Shown here in pieces: positions 1 to 6,941 of a DNA stretch of 11,735 nt (its first letter is position 1; each line of letters starts with the position of its first letter). Both the position numbers and the translations under genes were made by a program. Source of the DNA: Candidatus Caenarcanales bacterium (GTDB taxonomy: Bacteria > Cyanobacteriota > Vampirovibrionia > LMEP-6097); NCBI GenBank assembly GCA_022447685.1, contig JAKVAO010000077.1, positions 1-11,735 of the forward strand, read 5' to 3'. The notes under the pieces are model-generated. The model was not told where the DNA came from. It worked only from the letters and a program-made list of their open reading frames with translations, and ran no database searches.

Positions 1-66
1 TTAAACTTTTAACCCCGGAGCTGATAAAACAAAAAATAGCAAAATTTGGAATTTACACAAAATAGT

Positions 67-1479
67 TTACATTACCAATAATATATTCAATTTTGCTGAT
101 TCTTCATTATAGATATTAATAGCTTCCACAACTAAGAAATATCCGTATTTATCATTAAAGCCTTCCTCTATTGTTTTACAATTTAGTGGCGCAAAAATAA
201 TTTGCTTGTCATAAGCATTAAAATCTATCCCATGATGAAAACTCAATTCGCCAGTAATGGGATGAACTCTTTCACCATAAAATGAAGTTACTTTGTTATT
301 AGAATCAAATCCAAAGAGCGATTTAGCCAAGTCTGTAAGGATGTTTTTATCATCTGAAAAATTACTTTGTTTAAAATCAAGAATAATTTTCTTAGAACTT
401 GAGGTATCTGTAAACTTTGCTTTAGCATTTTGAGTAAGCTCAAGTTTCACAATATTAGAAGAATGCTTCATTTCATCATATTGAATTAAAGACAATGAGG
501 AATTAGATTTCAAGAATAGCTTCTTAGATTCGGAAGAATCTGAACTATTAATTTTTAAATTATAAGTTTTACTAAAATCTTTAATTTCCCTAAGCTCAAA
601 ATCAATATTACTCACATAAACTCTCTCTAACTTTTCACCTCTAAGAATAATACAAGATTCATCTTTTAACTTAATCAAACTTTCATCACTAATTAAAAAT
701 TCCTTCTCAGCAATATTTAATTCAAAAACCCTCTGTTCATTCATCAGATTCAAATCTAGAGATAGTAAACTTAAATTACTTGTAATCCTCTCCCATAAAT
801 CAGGTATAGAATGGAAATAACGCATAAAGCCACTAATAATAGCTATTGGATTTAAAAGCTTTAGTTTTTTCTTGAGCTTATTTAAAGTTGAAAAAGCATT
901 TGAAGACTTAGCTTCATTAATAAAGCTATTAGTATTTTGACTTTCAAGAATTAAATGAAAGCCATATGAATTTAATTTCTCATCAGAAAATTTTTCATTT
1001 GGTATATAAGTTTGTGCATTAAAATCACCATCTGCAGCTAAAATCTTAATAGAATCAATTGTTTCATTCTTATCACTAAGAAACTTAGCTAGATTCATTT
1101 TCACATAATCTTTAATCATCAATGCTGTAATATCTGTTGTTCTATAATGCAAAATTAGCTCTCCATTACTAGCAAATATAAACAGAGACCTTCGAGAGAA
1201 GCTTCCAGAAAGATTAGTAATATCTTGCAGACCTAAAAAATACATTGAAGACTTAGTTTGTATACTCTTTCTCCAAAGTTCCAAATCATAATTTTCAAGT
1301 AATCCCTCTCTCGATAAATACAATATTTTCTTAGTCATTCTATCCAAGAAAAATCCATATTTAGTTCCAGTATGGTTATAGATTTCAGATTCTGTATTAT
1401 TTGAAAAAAAATACTCCCCTTCAAGTTCTTCTTGCCATAACTCTCCAGATGGTTCACCTTTAGGTGAGTAATAACTCAA
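67..1479 (-). CDS. Incomplete M23 (LytM-type) peptidase-domain protein, probably the 3' part of a split gene
   Basis: The last ~73 of 470 residues look like the start of an M23 metallopeptidase domain, a zinc enzyme family that cuts peptidoglycan cross-bridges. Visible are TSFYGERVHPITGE (from residue 398) and FHHGIDF, which supplies the HxxxD zinc ligands H415 and D419. The second zinc motif, HxH, normally found some 70-80 residues later, is absent because the frame stops first. A catalytically complete enzyme is therefore unlikely. The first ~390 residues are Ser/Asn/Lys/Leu-rich and not recognised. No signal peptide is visible. The start is a TTG with no ribosome binding site, and the frame is open upstream to 1518, overlapping the end of the preceding gene. 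This favours a frameshift join to the 1500-1910 frame. After the stop the same frame runs open to another stop at 1-3. It may be a pseudogene or a non-catalytic LytM-like protein. Confidence 0.6.
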   Translation of the reverse strand: MSYYSPKGEPSGELWQEELEGEYFFSNNTESEIYNHTGTKYGFFLDRMTKKILYLSREGLLENYDLELWRKSIQTKSSMYFLGLQDITNLSGSFSRRSLFIFASNGELILHYRTTDITALMIKDYVKMNLAKFLSDKNETIDSIKILAADGDFNAQTYIPNEKFSDEKLNSYGFHLILESQNTNSFINEAKSSNAFSTLNKLKKKLKLLNPIAIISGFMRYFHSIPDLWERITSNLSLLSLDLNLMNEQRVFELNIAEKEFLISDESLIKLKDESCIILRGEKLERVYVSNIDFELREIKDFSKTYNLKINSSDSSESKKLFLKSNSSLSLIQYDEMKHSSNIVKLELTQNAKAKFTDTSSSKKIILDFKQSNFSDDKNILTDLAKSLFGFDSNNKVTSFYGERVHPITGELSFHHGIDFNAYDKQIIFAPLNCKTIEEGFNDKYGYFLVVEAINIYNEESAKLNILLVM

Positions 1480-1499
1480 ACCAATACAAGTTTCAGAAT

Positions 1500-1910
1500 C
1501 TAAGGCCTGGAAAATCTAGGTCTAATAATAAAATCGTGTGCATTACTACAATCGAAAACAATTTCATGAGCTGATTTAGTTTTAGGAAGAGCTAGTGGAG
1601 ACTTACACTCTAAATCTTCTTCTGCAAAAAGATAAAGCATATCATCATCACTGACAAATAGTTTAAATCCAGGCTTAGCTTTCATTAACTGATCTGAGCA
1701 TAAATACAATTTTTTATTTTGAAAAATAACTGGATCTATATTTTTTTCTTCTGAGTCTCTTTTGAGAAAATCTAATAAACTTTCTCCTGATAATTGCTGA
1801 ACTATAGCTTCAAAATGTGAAATATATTCAGCTTTGTTATCATAGATATTATATTCACAATTAAATTGCTCACCTTTAGCTATCAGCACTAGTCCTCTTG
1901 CTGAAAGCAT
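1500..1910 (-). CDS. Unknown protein, probable N-terminal part of the M23-domain protein downstream
   Basis: This 136-residue frame starts with ATG 4 nt after the stop of the preceding gene, so it is probably translated by coupling; no clear Shine-Dalgarno is seen. No family is recognised and there is no signal peptide. It ends just where the -1 frame becomes the open frame of the 67-1479 gene: both frames are open between 1500 and 1518. A segment near residues 81-101 (PGFKLFVSDDDMLYLFAEED) resembles one near residues 40-61 of the next frame (KYGFFLDRMTKKILYLSREG), as though both belong to one protein with repeated modules. A single base change near 1500 would give one protein of about 610 residues ending in the M23 domain. 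No good slippery heptamer is visible, so mutation or sequencing error is likelier than programmed frameshifting. Confidence 0.55.
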   Translation of the reverse strand: MLSARGLVLIAKGEQFNCEYNIYDNKAEYISHFEAIVQQLSGESLLDFLKRDSEEKNIDPVIFQNKKLYLCSDQLMKAKPGFKLFVSDDDMLYLFAEEDLECKSPLALPKTKSAHEIVFDCSNAHDFIIRPRFSRP

Positions 1911-1914
1911 TTCA

Positions 1915-2829
1915 TTAAGTCAAATAAACTTCTCTTATTTCCATTTCTATCATCGGATCAATATTAGAAACTGCCTGCTCACCTGCAAGTTCAATAAGTG
2001 TTCTTCTTGAAGAACGATAATCTAAATTCACTAATCTCTCTTCTCTATCTAGATTGGACTTGAGCATACGTGCAAGCATCACCTGCTCACTCAAACCGTG
2101 TTCAGGAGCTAATCTAATAGCTTCAGCCAATTCAAACTGAGCAAGTTTTTTCTCCTCCTCAATCAAAGCTCTTTTAATTTTAGAATCTTTGTATTTATAG
2201 TATGATTGCCTAACCCTTTCTGCAACCTGGTCAACCAACATAAACATCACAACCATATCAGTCCTAGTCATCTGTTGATCAACCGCTTGGTCTTTATTCT
2301 TCTGCTGGACTACATCACCAAGCACTCTAGCTCCTAACATAGAACCACCATTAATCACAGCACTCTCTGTAACAGCTGCTATAGCATAGAATGGTACAAA
2401 CATAGCTCTAGTAAGAGCTTGCATTACATTATTATTAGCACTAACATCATTAGGATCACCTGCAAGAGATTTAAGAATAAATTGAATAGTTCTATTTCTT
2501 AGAAGAGTCGCCCGCCATAACTCGAGCAGCTGTTCTTTTTCACTTTGAGTAAAAAAGTTATCCATCTCCAAATCAATTTCCTCTCTATCAGAGGTATTCG
2601 CGTAGATGAAATTCAAAGCCTGCTCTTGGCTTGTTTTAATTTCTTTTCTTCTTTTTTCAACTAAACTAAGCTTCTCATCAACAGATTCTTCACTATTCTC
2701 AGTATCAATATCTTCAAGCTTAATCGAGGAAAGAGAGCTATAGTCTTTAATAGCACTCACTGGGCTCAGTAAACTCACTTGAAAAAGTGAAGTAAGTAAA
2801 ACCCAGTTAAGTACTTTTCTAATTTTCAT
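1915..2829 (-). CDS. Secreted or envelope protein of unknown family
   Basis: From the ATG at 2829 this encodes 304 residues (a TTG one codon upstream is possible but less likely). It opens with a classic Sec signal: basic MKIRK, a hydrophobic core over residues 8-21, and a VSA cleavage site near residue 26. The mature part begins acidic and Ser/Glu-rich (residues 30-60). A moderately hydrophobic Ala/Gly/Val stretch follows at about 142-175 and may be membrane-associated. After it comes a long charged helical region (about 200-285) with coiled-coil character, rich in Glu, Arg, Lys and Leu. No catalytic motif or family is recognised. It sits 44 nt after acnA on the same strand and 4 nt before the next gene, so it is probably co-transcribed. 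Its signal peptide and an M23-type neighbour suggest a cell-envelope role, which is inference. Confidence 0.75.
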   Translation of the reverse strand: MKIRKVLNWVLLTSLFQVSLLSPVSAIKDYSSLSSIKLEDIDTENSEESVDEKLSLVEKRRKEIKTSQEQALNFIYANTSDREEIDLEMDNFFTQSEKEQLLELWRATLLRNRTIQFILKSLAGDPNDVSANNNVMQALTRAMFVPFYAIAAVTESAVINGGSMLGARVLGDVVQQKNKDQAVDQQMTRTDMVVMFMLVDQVAERVRQSYYKYKDSKIKRALIEEEKKLAQFELAEAIRLAPEHGLSEQVMLARMLKSNLDREERLVNLDYRSSRRTLIELAGEQAVSNIDPMIEMEIREVYLT

Positions 2830-2873
2830 CAATCACAGACTTGTAACTGAAAACTATATTTCCAATTACTCCT

Positions 2874-5546
2874 TTACACAGCTGCTGCTGAATTCTCTTT
2901 AATAAGTTGTCTTAAAGTGTATTGAAGAATACCACCATGTCTATAGTATTCAATCTCAATAGGAGTTTGCAGTAAGATCTTGGCTGAAATTTCAAGTTCC
3001 TCACCACTAGCTCTTTTAGCTTTAACTGTAATCGCTTGGTTAGGTTGAAGATTATCATCTAAGCCTAAAACAGCAAATTCTTCAGAACCATCTAAGTTAT
3101 TTTCGTTAAGAACTTTACCAGAGATTTCCACAGGTAAGATTCCCATACCAATCAAGTTACTTCTATGGATTCTCTCAAATGACTCAGCTAGAACAGCTTT
3201 AACACCTAAAAGCTTTTGACCTTTAGCCGCCCAGTCTCTTGAACTACCGTTACCAAAAAGCTTTCCAGCAAATACCACACATGGAGTATTTGCATCTTTA
3301 TACTTAAGTGAAGCTTCAAACACAGAAGACTCAGGAGCATCAGCAGTAGAAGCAGCTTCAACGAAAAGCTTAGTTCTAGGACCAGAGCTACCAGGAACTA
3401 AAAGATTACTTAAACGGATATTTGCAAAAGTACCTCTAGTCATAACTCTATCGTTACCTCTTCTAGAGCCATAGCTATTGAAATCCTTCTGCTCAACACC
3501 ATTTTCATTCAAGTACTTAGCAGCATCTGAATCTTTAGCGATAGAACCTGCTGGCGAAATATGATCTGTAGTAATAGAATCACCTAGACTTAAAAGTACT
3601 CTTGCACCTTTAATTTCTTCGATCTTAGGAACATCTACACCGAAATCAGCGAAGAAAGGTGGTTTCTGGATATAAGTATTTTTCTCATCCCACTCATAAA
3701 CAGAACCTGTAGTACTTTCAATAGAATTCCAAAGATCAGTTCCCTTAGAAACTTGAGCATAGATTTCTTGATACATTTCAGGTTTCATAACTTGGTTAAT
3801 TATCTCTTTAACCTCTTCTTTGCTAGGCCAGATATCTGAAAGCATCACATCGCCTTGAACAGGATCTTTAGCTGGATCAAAATTAATGTTACCTTTAAGT
3901 GCCATAGCAACTACTAGTGGAGGAGACATTAAGAAGTTAGCTTTAATGTGTGGGCTAATTCTGCCATCGAAGTTTCTGTTACCAGAAAGTACACTAGCAA
4001 AAACTTTATCAGGGCTAGCGTTAACCGCTTCCATAGCTGCATCACTAAGTGGACCAGAGTTACCGATACAAGTAGTACAACCATAACCGACAATACTAAA
4101 ACCTAGTTTCTGAAGTGGTTCTAATAAATCAGCTTTCTCTAGATATTCTCTAACCGCCTGAGAACCAGGAGCTAAACTAGTTTTAACTTTGGGGTTCACT
4201 GTTAAACCTTTCTCAACAGCTTTTTTAGCAAGTAAACCAGCAGCGATAATAACAGCAGGGTTACTAGTATTAGTACAACTAGTAATCGCTGCGATTAAAA
4301 TATCACCGTGATCTTCAGGCTTCTCTTCAGTTAAACCGAAGCCATGCTCTAAAGCTGGTCTTGCCATAGCTTCAGCGAATCCTGTTTTAAGGCTAGAGAA
4401 ATTGATTCTGTCTTGAGGTCTTCTAGGACCAGCAACACCAGCTTCAATCTCACTTAAATTAATTTCATACAGCTCACTGAAAGATTCTTCATTTCTATCA
4501 ACGCCCCACATATCTTGTGCCTTAAAGTATTTCTCTACTAAATCACGCTCTTCATCTGTTCTACCAGTTCTCTGCATGTAAGCTAAAACTTCTTCGTCTA
4601 CAGGGAAAAGACCTACAGTAGCACCATACTCAGGAGCCATATTAGATACAGTCGCTCTCTCTTCTAGAGTAAGACTCTTAACGCCTTCACCCCAGAATTC
4701 AACAAGCTTACCAATAACTCCAACTTTTCTTAAGAACTCAGTAACGTATAAAGCGAGGTCAGTAGCAGTCACAGAGCTAGAAAGCGAACCTGTAAATTTA
4801 ATACCAACAACCTTAGGTGTAGGCATAGTTACTGGCTGACCTAACATTGCAGCTTCAGCTTCAAGTCCACCAACACCGAAACCGAAGATTCCAGGACCAC
4901 CGATCATAGTAGTATGTGAATCTGTTCCTACTAAAGTATCGAAGAACACTTCGTTATTTCTCTCTAGAACTACTTTTGCCAAGTACTCCATATTAACTTG
5001 GTGAATAATTCCAAATCCCGGAGGAACGATTTGTGTCTGATTGAAAGCACCTTGAGCCCATTTTAGGAATTGGAATCTTTGATTATTTCTCTCAAACTCA
5101 AGCTTCTGGTTAGTCTCAGCTGAATCATCAGCAGCAAAAGAATCAACTTGAATAGAGTGATCAATTACTAAATCAAGTGGCACTAAAGGGTTGATCTTCT
5201 GTGGATCTAAACCTGAATCTTTAGCGGCATCTCTCATTGCAGCTAAATCTACGAATAATGGAACACCTGTAAAATCTTGTAAAACAACTCTAGCTGGGCT
5301 GTAAGGAACCTCACCACCCTCAACATTTTTAGGCTGGTAAGCTAAAAGCGCGTCTATATCTTGAGTTCTAACTTTCTTCTCATCAAGATTTCTCATCATT
5401 CCTTCTAAAATAATTTTCAAACTAAAAGGAATAGACTTTAAACTTTTTCCTGAAGAACTCTCTAATTTCTTAAAAGAATAGTAATCGTATTCCTTACCTG
5501 AATCTAAACTAATCTTTTCTTTTAAACCTGTTTTTTCTAAATTCAT
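2874..5546 (-). CDS. acnA: Aconitate hydratase A (aconitase)
   Basis: At 890 residues this is full length for the AcnA/IRP1 type. The cytoplasmic enzyme interconverts citrate and isocitrate through cis-aconitate in the TCA cycle and uses a [4Fe-4S] cluster. The three cluster cysteines are visible: C424 in ITSCTNTS, and C490 and C493 in YGCTTCIGNSGPL. Other family signatures are GTDSHTTM (207-214), GLEAEAAMLGQP (227-238), SYGSRRGN (691-698) in the swivel domain, and GSSRDWAAKG (767-776). The ATG start fits the usual N-terminus of the family; the ribosome binding site is weak. No signal peptide is present. It lies divergent from rpsU, with a TATAAT box about 40 nt upstream of its start. It is not AcnB, whose domain order differs. 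Confidence 0.97.
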   Translation of the reverse strand: MNLEKTGLKEKISLDSGKEYDYYSFKKLESSSGKSLKSIPFSLKIILEGMMRNLDEKKVRTQDIDALLAYQPKNVEGGEVPYSPARVVLQDFTGVPLFVDLAAMRDAAKDSGLDPQKINPLVPLDLVIDHSIQVDSFAADDSAETNQKLEFERNNQRFQFLKWAQGAFNQTQIVPPGFGIIHQVNMEYLAKVVLERNNEVFFDTLVGTDSHTTMIGGPGIFGFGVGGLEAEAAMLGQPVTMPTPKVVGIKFTGSLSSSVTATDLALYVTEFLRKVGVIGKLVEFWGEGVKSLTLEERATVSNMAPEYGATVGLFPVDEEVLAYMQRTGRTDEERDLVEKYFKAQDMWGVDRNEESFSELYEINLSEIEAGVAGPRRPQDRINFSSLKTGFAEAMARPALEHGFGLTEEKPEDHGDILIAAITSCTNTSNPAVIIAAGLLAKKAVEKGLTVNPKVKTSLAPGSQAVREYLEKADLLEPLQKLGFSIVGYGCTTCIGNSGPLSDAAMEAVNASPDKVFASVLSGNRNFDGRISPHIKANFLMSPPLVVAMALKGNINFDPAKDPVQGDVMLSDIWPSKEEVKEIINQVMKPEMYQEIYAQVSKGTDLWNSIESTTGSVYEWDEKNTYIQKPPFFADFGVDVPKIEEIKGARVLLSLGDSITTDHISPAGSIAKDSDAAKYLNENGVEQKDFNSYGSRRGNDRVMTRGTFANIRLSNLLVPGSSGPRTKLFVEAASTADAPESSVFEASLKYKDANTPCVVFAGKLFGNGSSRDWAAKGQKLLGVKAVLAESFERIHRSNLIGMGILPVEISGKVLNENNLDGSEEFAVLGLDDNLQPNQAITVKAKRASGEELEISAKILLQTPIEIEYYRHGGILQYTLRQLIKENSAAAV

Positions 5547-5586
5547 AACTAGCTTAGTATTTTAGCGCTTAATGAGCAGTGCTTCT

Positions 5587-5614
5587 ATTATATTAAAGGA
5601 ATAATTAAGCTTAA
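5587..5614 (-). promoter_or_regulatory. Candidate sigma70 promoter for acnA
   Basis: On the minus strand there is a perfect TATAAT at 5592-5587, preceded by a 16-nt spacer and a weak TTAAGC at the -35 place (5614-5609). Transcription would begin near 5580, giving a leader of about 34 nt. The -35 is poor, so activation by a regulator is possible. Confidence 0.45.
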
Positions 5615-5615
5615 T
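5604..5615. promoter_or_regulatory. 12-bp perfect palindrome between divergent promoters, candidate operator
   Basis: ATTAAGCTTAAT is fully self-complementary and lies between the divergent acnA and rpsU -10 boxes, overlapping the putative acnA -35. The ten bases ATAATTAAGC occur at 5601-5610 and again at 5643-5652, exactly 42 bp (about four helical turns) apart. TTAAGC also occurs at 5667-5672, and its reverse GCTTAA at 5567-5572. AT-rich DNA makes chance matches likelier, so a regulator site is inference only. Confidence 0.3.
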
Positions 5616-5638
5616 CGTTATTATCTTTAGGCTATGGG

Positions 5639-5644
5639 TATAAT
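5639..5644 (+). promoter_or_regulatory. Candidate -10 box for rpsU-lptB
   Basis: A perfect TATAAT on the plus strand lies about 107 nt before the rpsU start. No good TTGACA-like -35 is seen at 16-18 nt. Upstream TATGGG is only close to an extended -10. Transcription from here would give a leader of about 100 nt. Confidence 0.35.
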
Positions 5645-5707
5645 AATTAAGCGAAATCGCAAGACCTTAAGCAAAGTTTAAAATCTTGCAGCTTATGAGT
5701 AGAAATG

Positions 5708-5745
5708 TTACAATTGCACCTTGTTGTAATTTAGCAATTAAGGAG
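5708..5745 (+). promoter_or_regulatory. rpsU leader with ribosome binding site and potential competing hairpins
   Basis: AAGGAG at 5740-5745, 5 nt before a TTG, fixes the rpsU start at 5751. Upstream, TTACAA (5708-5713) can pair with TTGTAA (5724-5729). Alternatively AATTGC (5712-5717) can pair with GCAATT (5734-5739), ending next to the ribosome binding site. The two pairings overlap and exclude each other. Further upstream GCAAGA (5659-5664) can pair with TCTTGC (5684-5689). Translational control of the ribosomal protein is plausible but unproven. Confidence 0.4.
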
Positions 5746-5750
5746 ATAAT

Positions 5751-5948
5751 TTGGCAGAAGTAAAGATACATGATGGCGAGTCTATTGAAGCAGCGTTAAG
5801 ACGCTTCAAAAGAGAGGTTATAAAGTCGGGTATCATACTTGAGATCAAGAAACGTAAGCACCACGAAAACAAGCGCCAAGCTAAGAAACGCAAGAAGATG
5901 GATGCTAAAAGAAAATTATCTCTTATGAACAATCGTAGCTCATCTTAA
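5751..5948 (+). CDS. rpsU: Small ribosomal subunit protein bS21
   Basis: A 65-residue, strongly basic protein with the bS21 hallmark: (E)SIEAALRRFKREVIKSGI, then EIKKRKHHE and a Lys/Arg-rich tail. bS21 sits on the 30S platform near the 3' end of 16S rRNA and helps mRNA engagement at initiation. The length is usual for the family. The start is TTG, fixed by AAGGAG 5 nt upstream. Its stop codon is directly followed by the GTG start of lptB, so the two are co-transcribed and probably translationally coupled. The more usual neighbour in many proteobacteria, dnaG, is absent. Confidence 0.93.
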   Translation: MAEVKIHDGESIEAALRRFKREVIKSGIILEIKKRKHHENKRQAKKRKKMDAKRKLSLMNNRSSS

Positions 5949-6689
5949 GTGAACCAAACCGAAACAGTTCTTAAAGCGAAAAAACTTATTAAATCATATA
6001 GTTCAAGAAAAGTTGTAAACGCTGTAGATTTTCAAGTAAGTCAAGGTGAAGCAGTTGCTTTACTTGGCCCAAACGGAGCAGGGAAAACAACTTCTTTTGA
6101 TATTATTGTTGGCTTAGTTAAGCCAGATAAAGGTAATGTTTTCCTCAACGACCAAAACATTACTAAACTAAAAATTCACGAAAGAGCAAAGCTTGGAATA
6201 TCATACTTAACTCAAGAACCAAGTGCTTTTAGACAGTTAAGTGTTATCGATAATATCAGATTAGTACTTGAGCTTAATGGTTATAGTGAAGAAGAAATTG
6301 AAGAGAAAGCCGAATTACTACTGAAAGAATTTGGCATTTACCGCCTAAAAGATTCTTACGCTATTAGTTTGTCTGGCGGAGAGAGAAGAAGACTTGAGAT
6401 AGCAAGAGCGCTTGCCTTAGACCCTAAATTTATTTTATTAGATGAACCTTTTACCGGTATCGATCCTGTAGCTATCCTTGATATCCAAGGCATTATCAAA
6501 GATCTTTGCAAAAGAAAGAATATTGGTCTATTGATTACTGACCACAACCCAACAGCAACTCTAAATATTACAGACAGAGCGTACATAATCTACAATGGTG
6601 AAATTATCAAATCTGGCGACTCACAAGAAATAGCCAACGATAATGAGGTTAAGGAAAAGTATCTTGGAACCAACTTTAAACTTTATTAA
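5949..6689 (+). CDS. lptB: LPS export ABC transporter ATPase LptB
   Basis: A 246-residue ABC ATPase that closely follows LptB over its whole length. LptB is the cytoplasmic motor that, with LptFG and LptC, extracts LPS from the inner membrane and drives it to the cell surface. Visible: Walker A GPNGAGKTT (40-48), Q-loop YLTQEPSAFRQLSV (Q89), signature LSGGERRRLEIARAL (141-155), Walker B FILLDEPFTGIDP (161-173) and H-loop TDHN (H199). The C-terminus YLGTNFKLY matches the LptB ending YLG-x-x-F. The GTG start abuts the rpsU stop and has no separate Shine-Dalgarno, which suggests coupling. The usual partners lptA, lptC and rpoN are not in the window. A branched-chain amino-acid LivG/LivF-type ATPase is the alternative, but the TQEPSAFRxLSV and C-terminal signatures favour LptB. 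Confidence 0.9.
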   Translation: MNQTETVLKAKKLIKSYSSRKVVNAVDFQVSQGEAVALLGPNGAGKTTSFDIIVGLVKPDKGNVFLNDQNITKLKIHERAKLGISYLTQEPSAFRQLSVIDNIRLVLELNGYSEEEIEEKAELLLKEFGIYRLKDSYAISLSGGERRRLEIARALALDPKFILLDEPFTGIDPVAILDIQGIIKDLCKRKNIGLLITDHNPTATLNITDRAYIIYNGEIIKSGDSQEIANDNEVKEKYLGTNFKLY

Positions 6690-6809
6690 GGTTCTCACGA
6701 AATGCCCACTTGCTGCGTTACTCAAATTTTTCAAAGCCATCATTGACAAACAGTCAACTCAGCCTTTTCAAAATTTGAAAGCCTTGCCATTGAACATTTC
6801 GTAACAACC
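6690..6809 (-). repeat. Palindromic repeat copy A (about 120 bp)
   Basis: This imperfect inverted repeat starts on the base after the lptB stop. Outer arms GGTTCTCACGAAATG (6690-6704) and CATTTCGTAACAACC (6795-6809) pair at 13 of 15 positions. Inner AT-rich arms around 6722-6738 and 6761-6777 also pair. At the exact centre TTGAC (6743-6747), loop AAACA and GTCAA (6753-6757) form a small hairpin. The reverse complement shares a core with copies B and C: AAGGCTTTC, GAGTTGAC, GTCAATGA and GAGTAACGCAG. Long enough to form a stem in RNA, it could affect the 3' end of the rpsU-lptB mRNA; no run of T follows, so it is not a typical terminator. Confidence 0.8.
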
Positions 6810-6870
6810 CGAGTTAACGAGTACTTAAATCTCAATATAAAATATATATCCACATAATCCACTAATAGTA

Positions 6871-6900
6871 TTGACACTAGAGTGCTGCAAAAGATATTAT
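6871..6900 (+). promoter_or_regulatory. Sigma70-type promoter for the 428-codon gene
   Basis: A perfect TTGACA (6871-6876) is followed after 18 nt by TATTAT (6895-6900). Initiation near 6907 would leave a leader of about 35 nt carrying the ribosome binding site at 6926. Confidence 0.6.
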
Positions 6901-6925
6901 TATATACAAATTACTTAATCAGTCC

Positions 6926-6932
6926 AAAGGAG
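6926..6932 (+). promoter_or_regulatory. Ribosome binding site that decides the TTG start
   Basis: AAAGGAG lies 9 nt before the TTG at 6942. It supports that codon as the start although no ATG is near. Confidence 0.75.
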
Positions 6933-6941
6933 TACGATTAA

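Noticed and set aside
5738..5932. Minus-strand 64-codon frame opposite rpsU
   Set aside because: Antisense shadow of bS21, whose identity is clear.
6846..6854. ATATCCACA resembling a DnaA box
   Set aside because: A single inexact match in AT-rich DNA, with no cluster and no dnaA/dnaN neighbours; no support for an origin.
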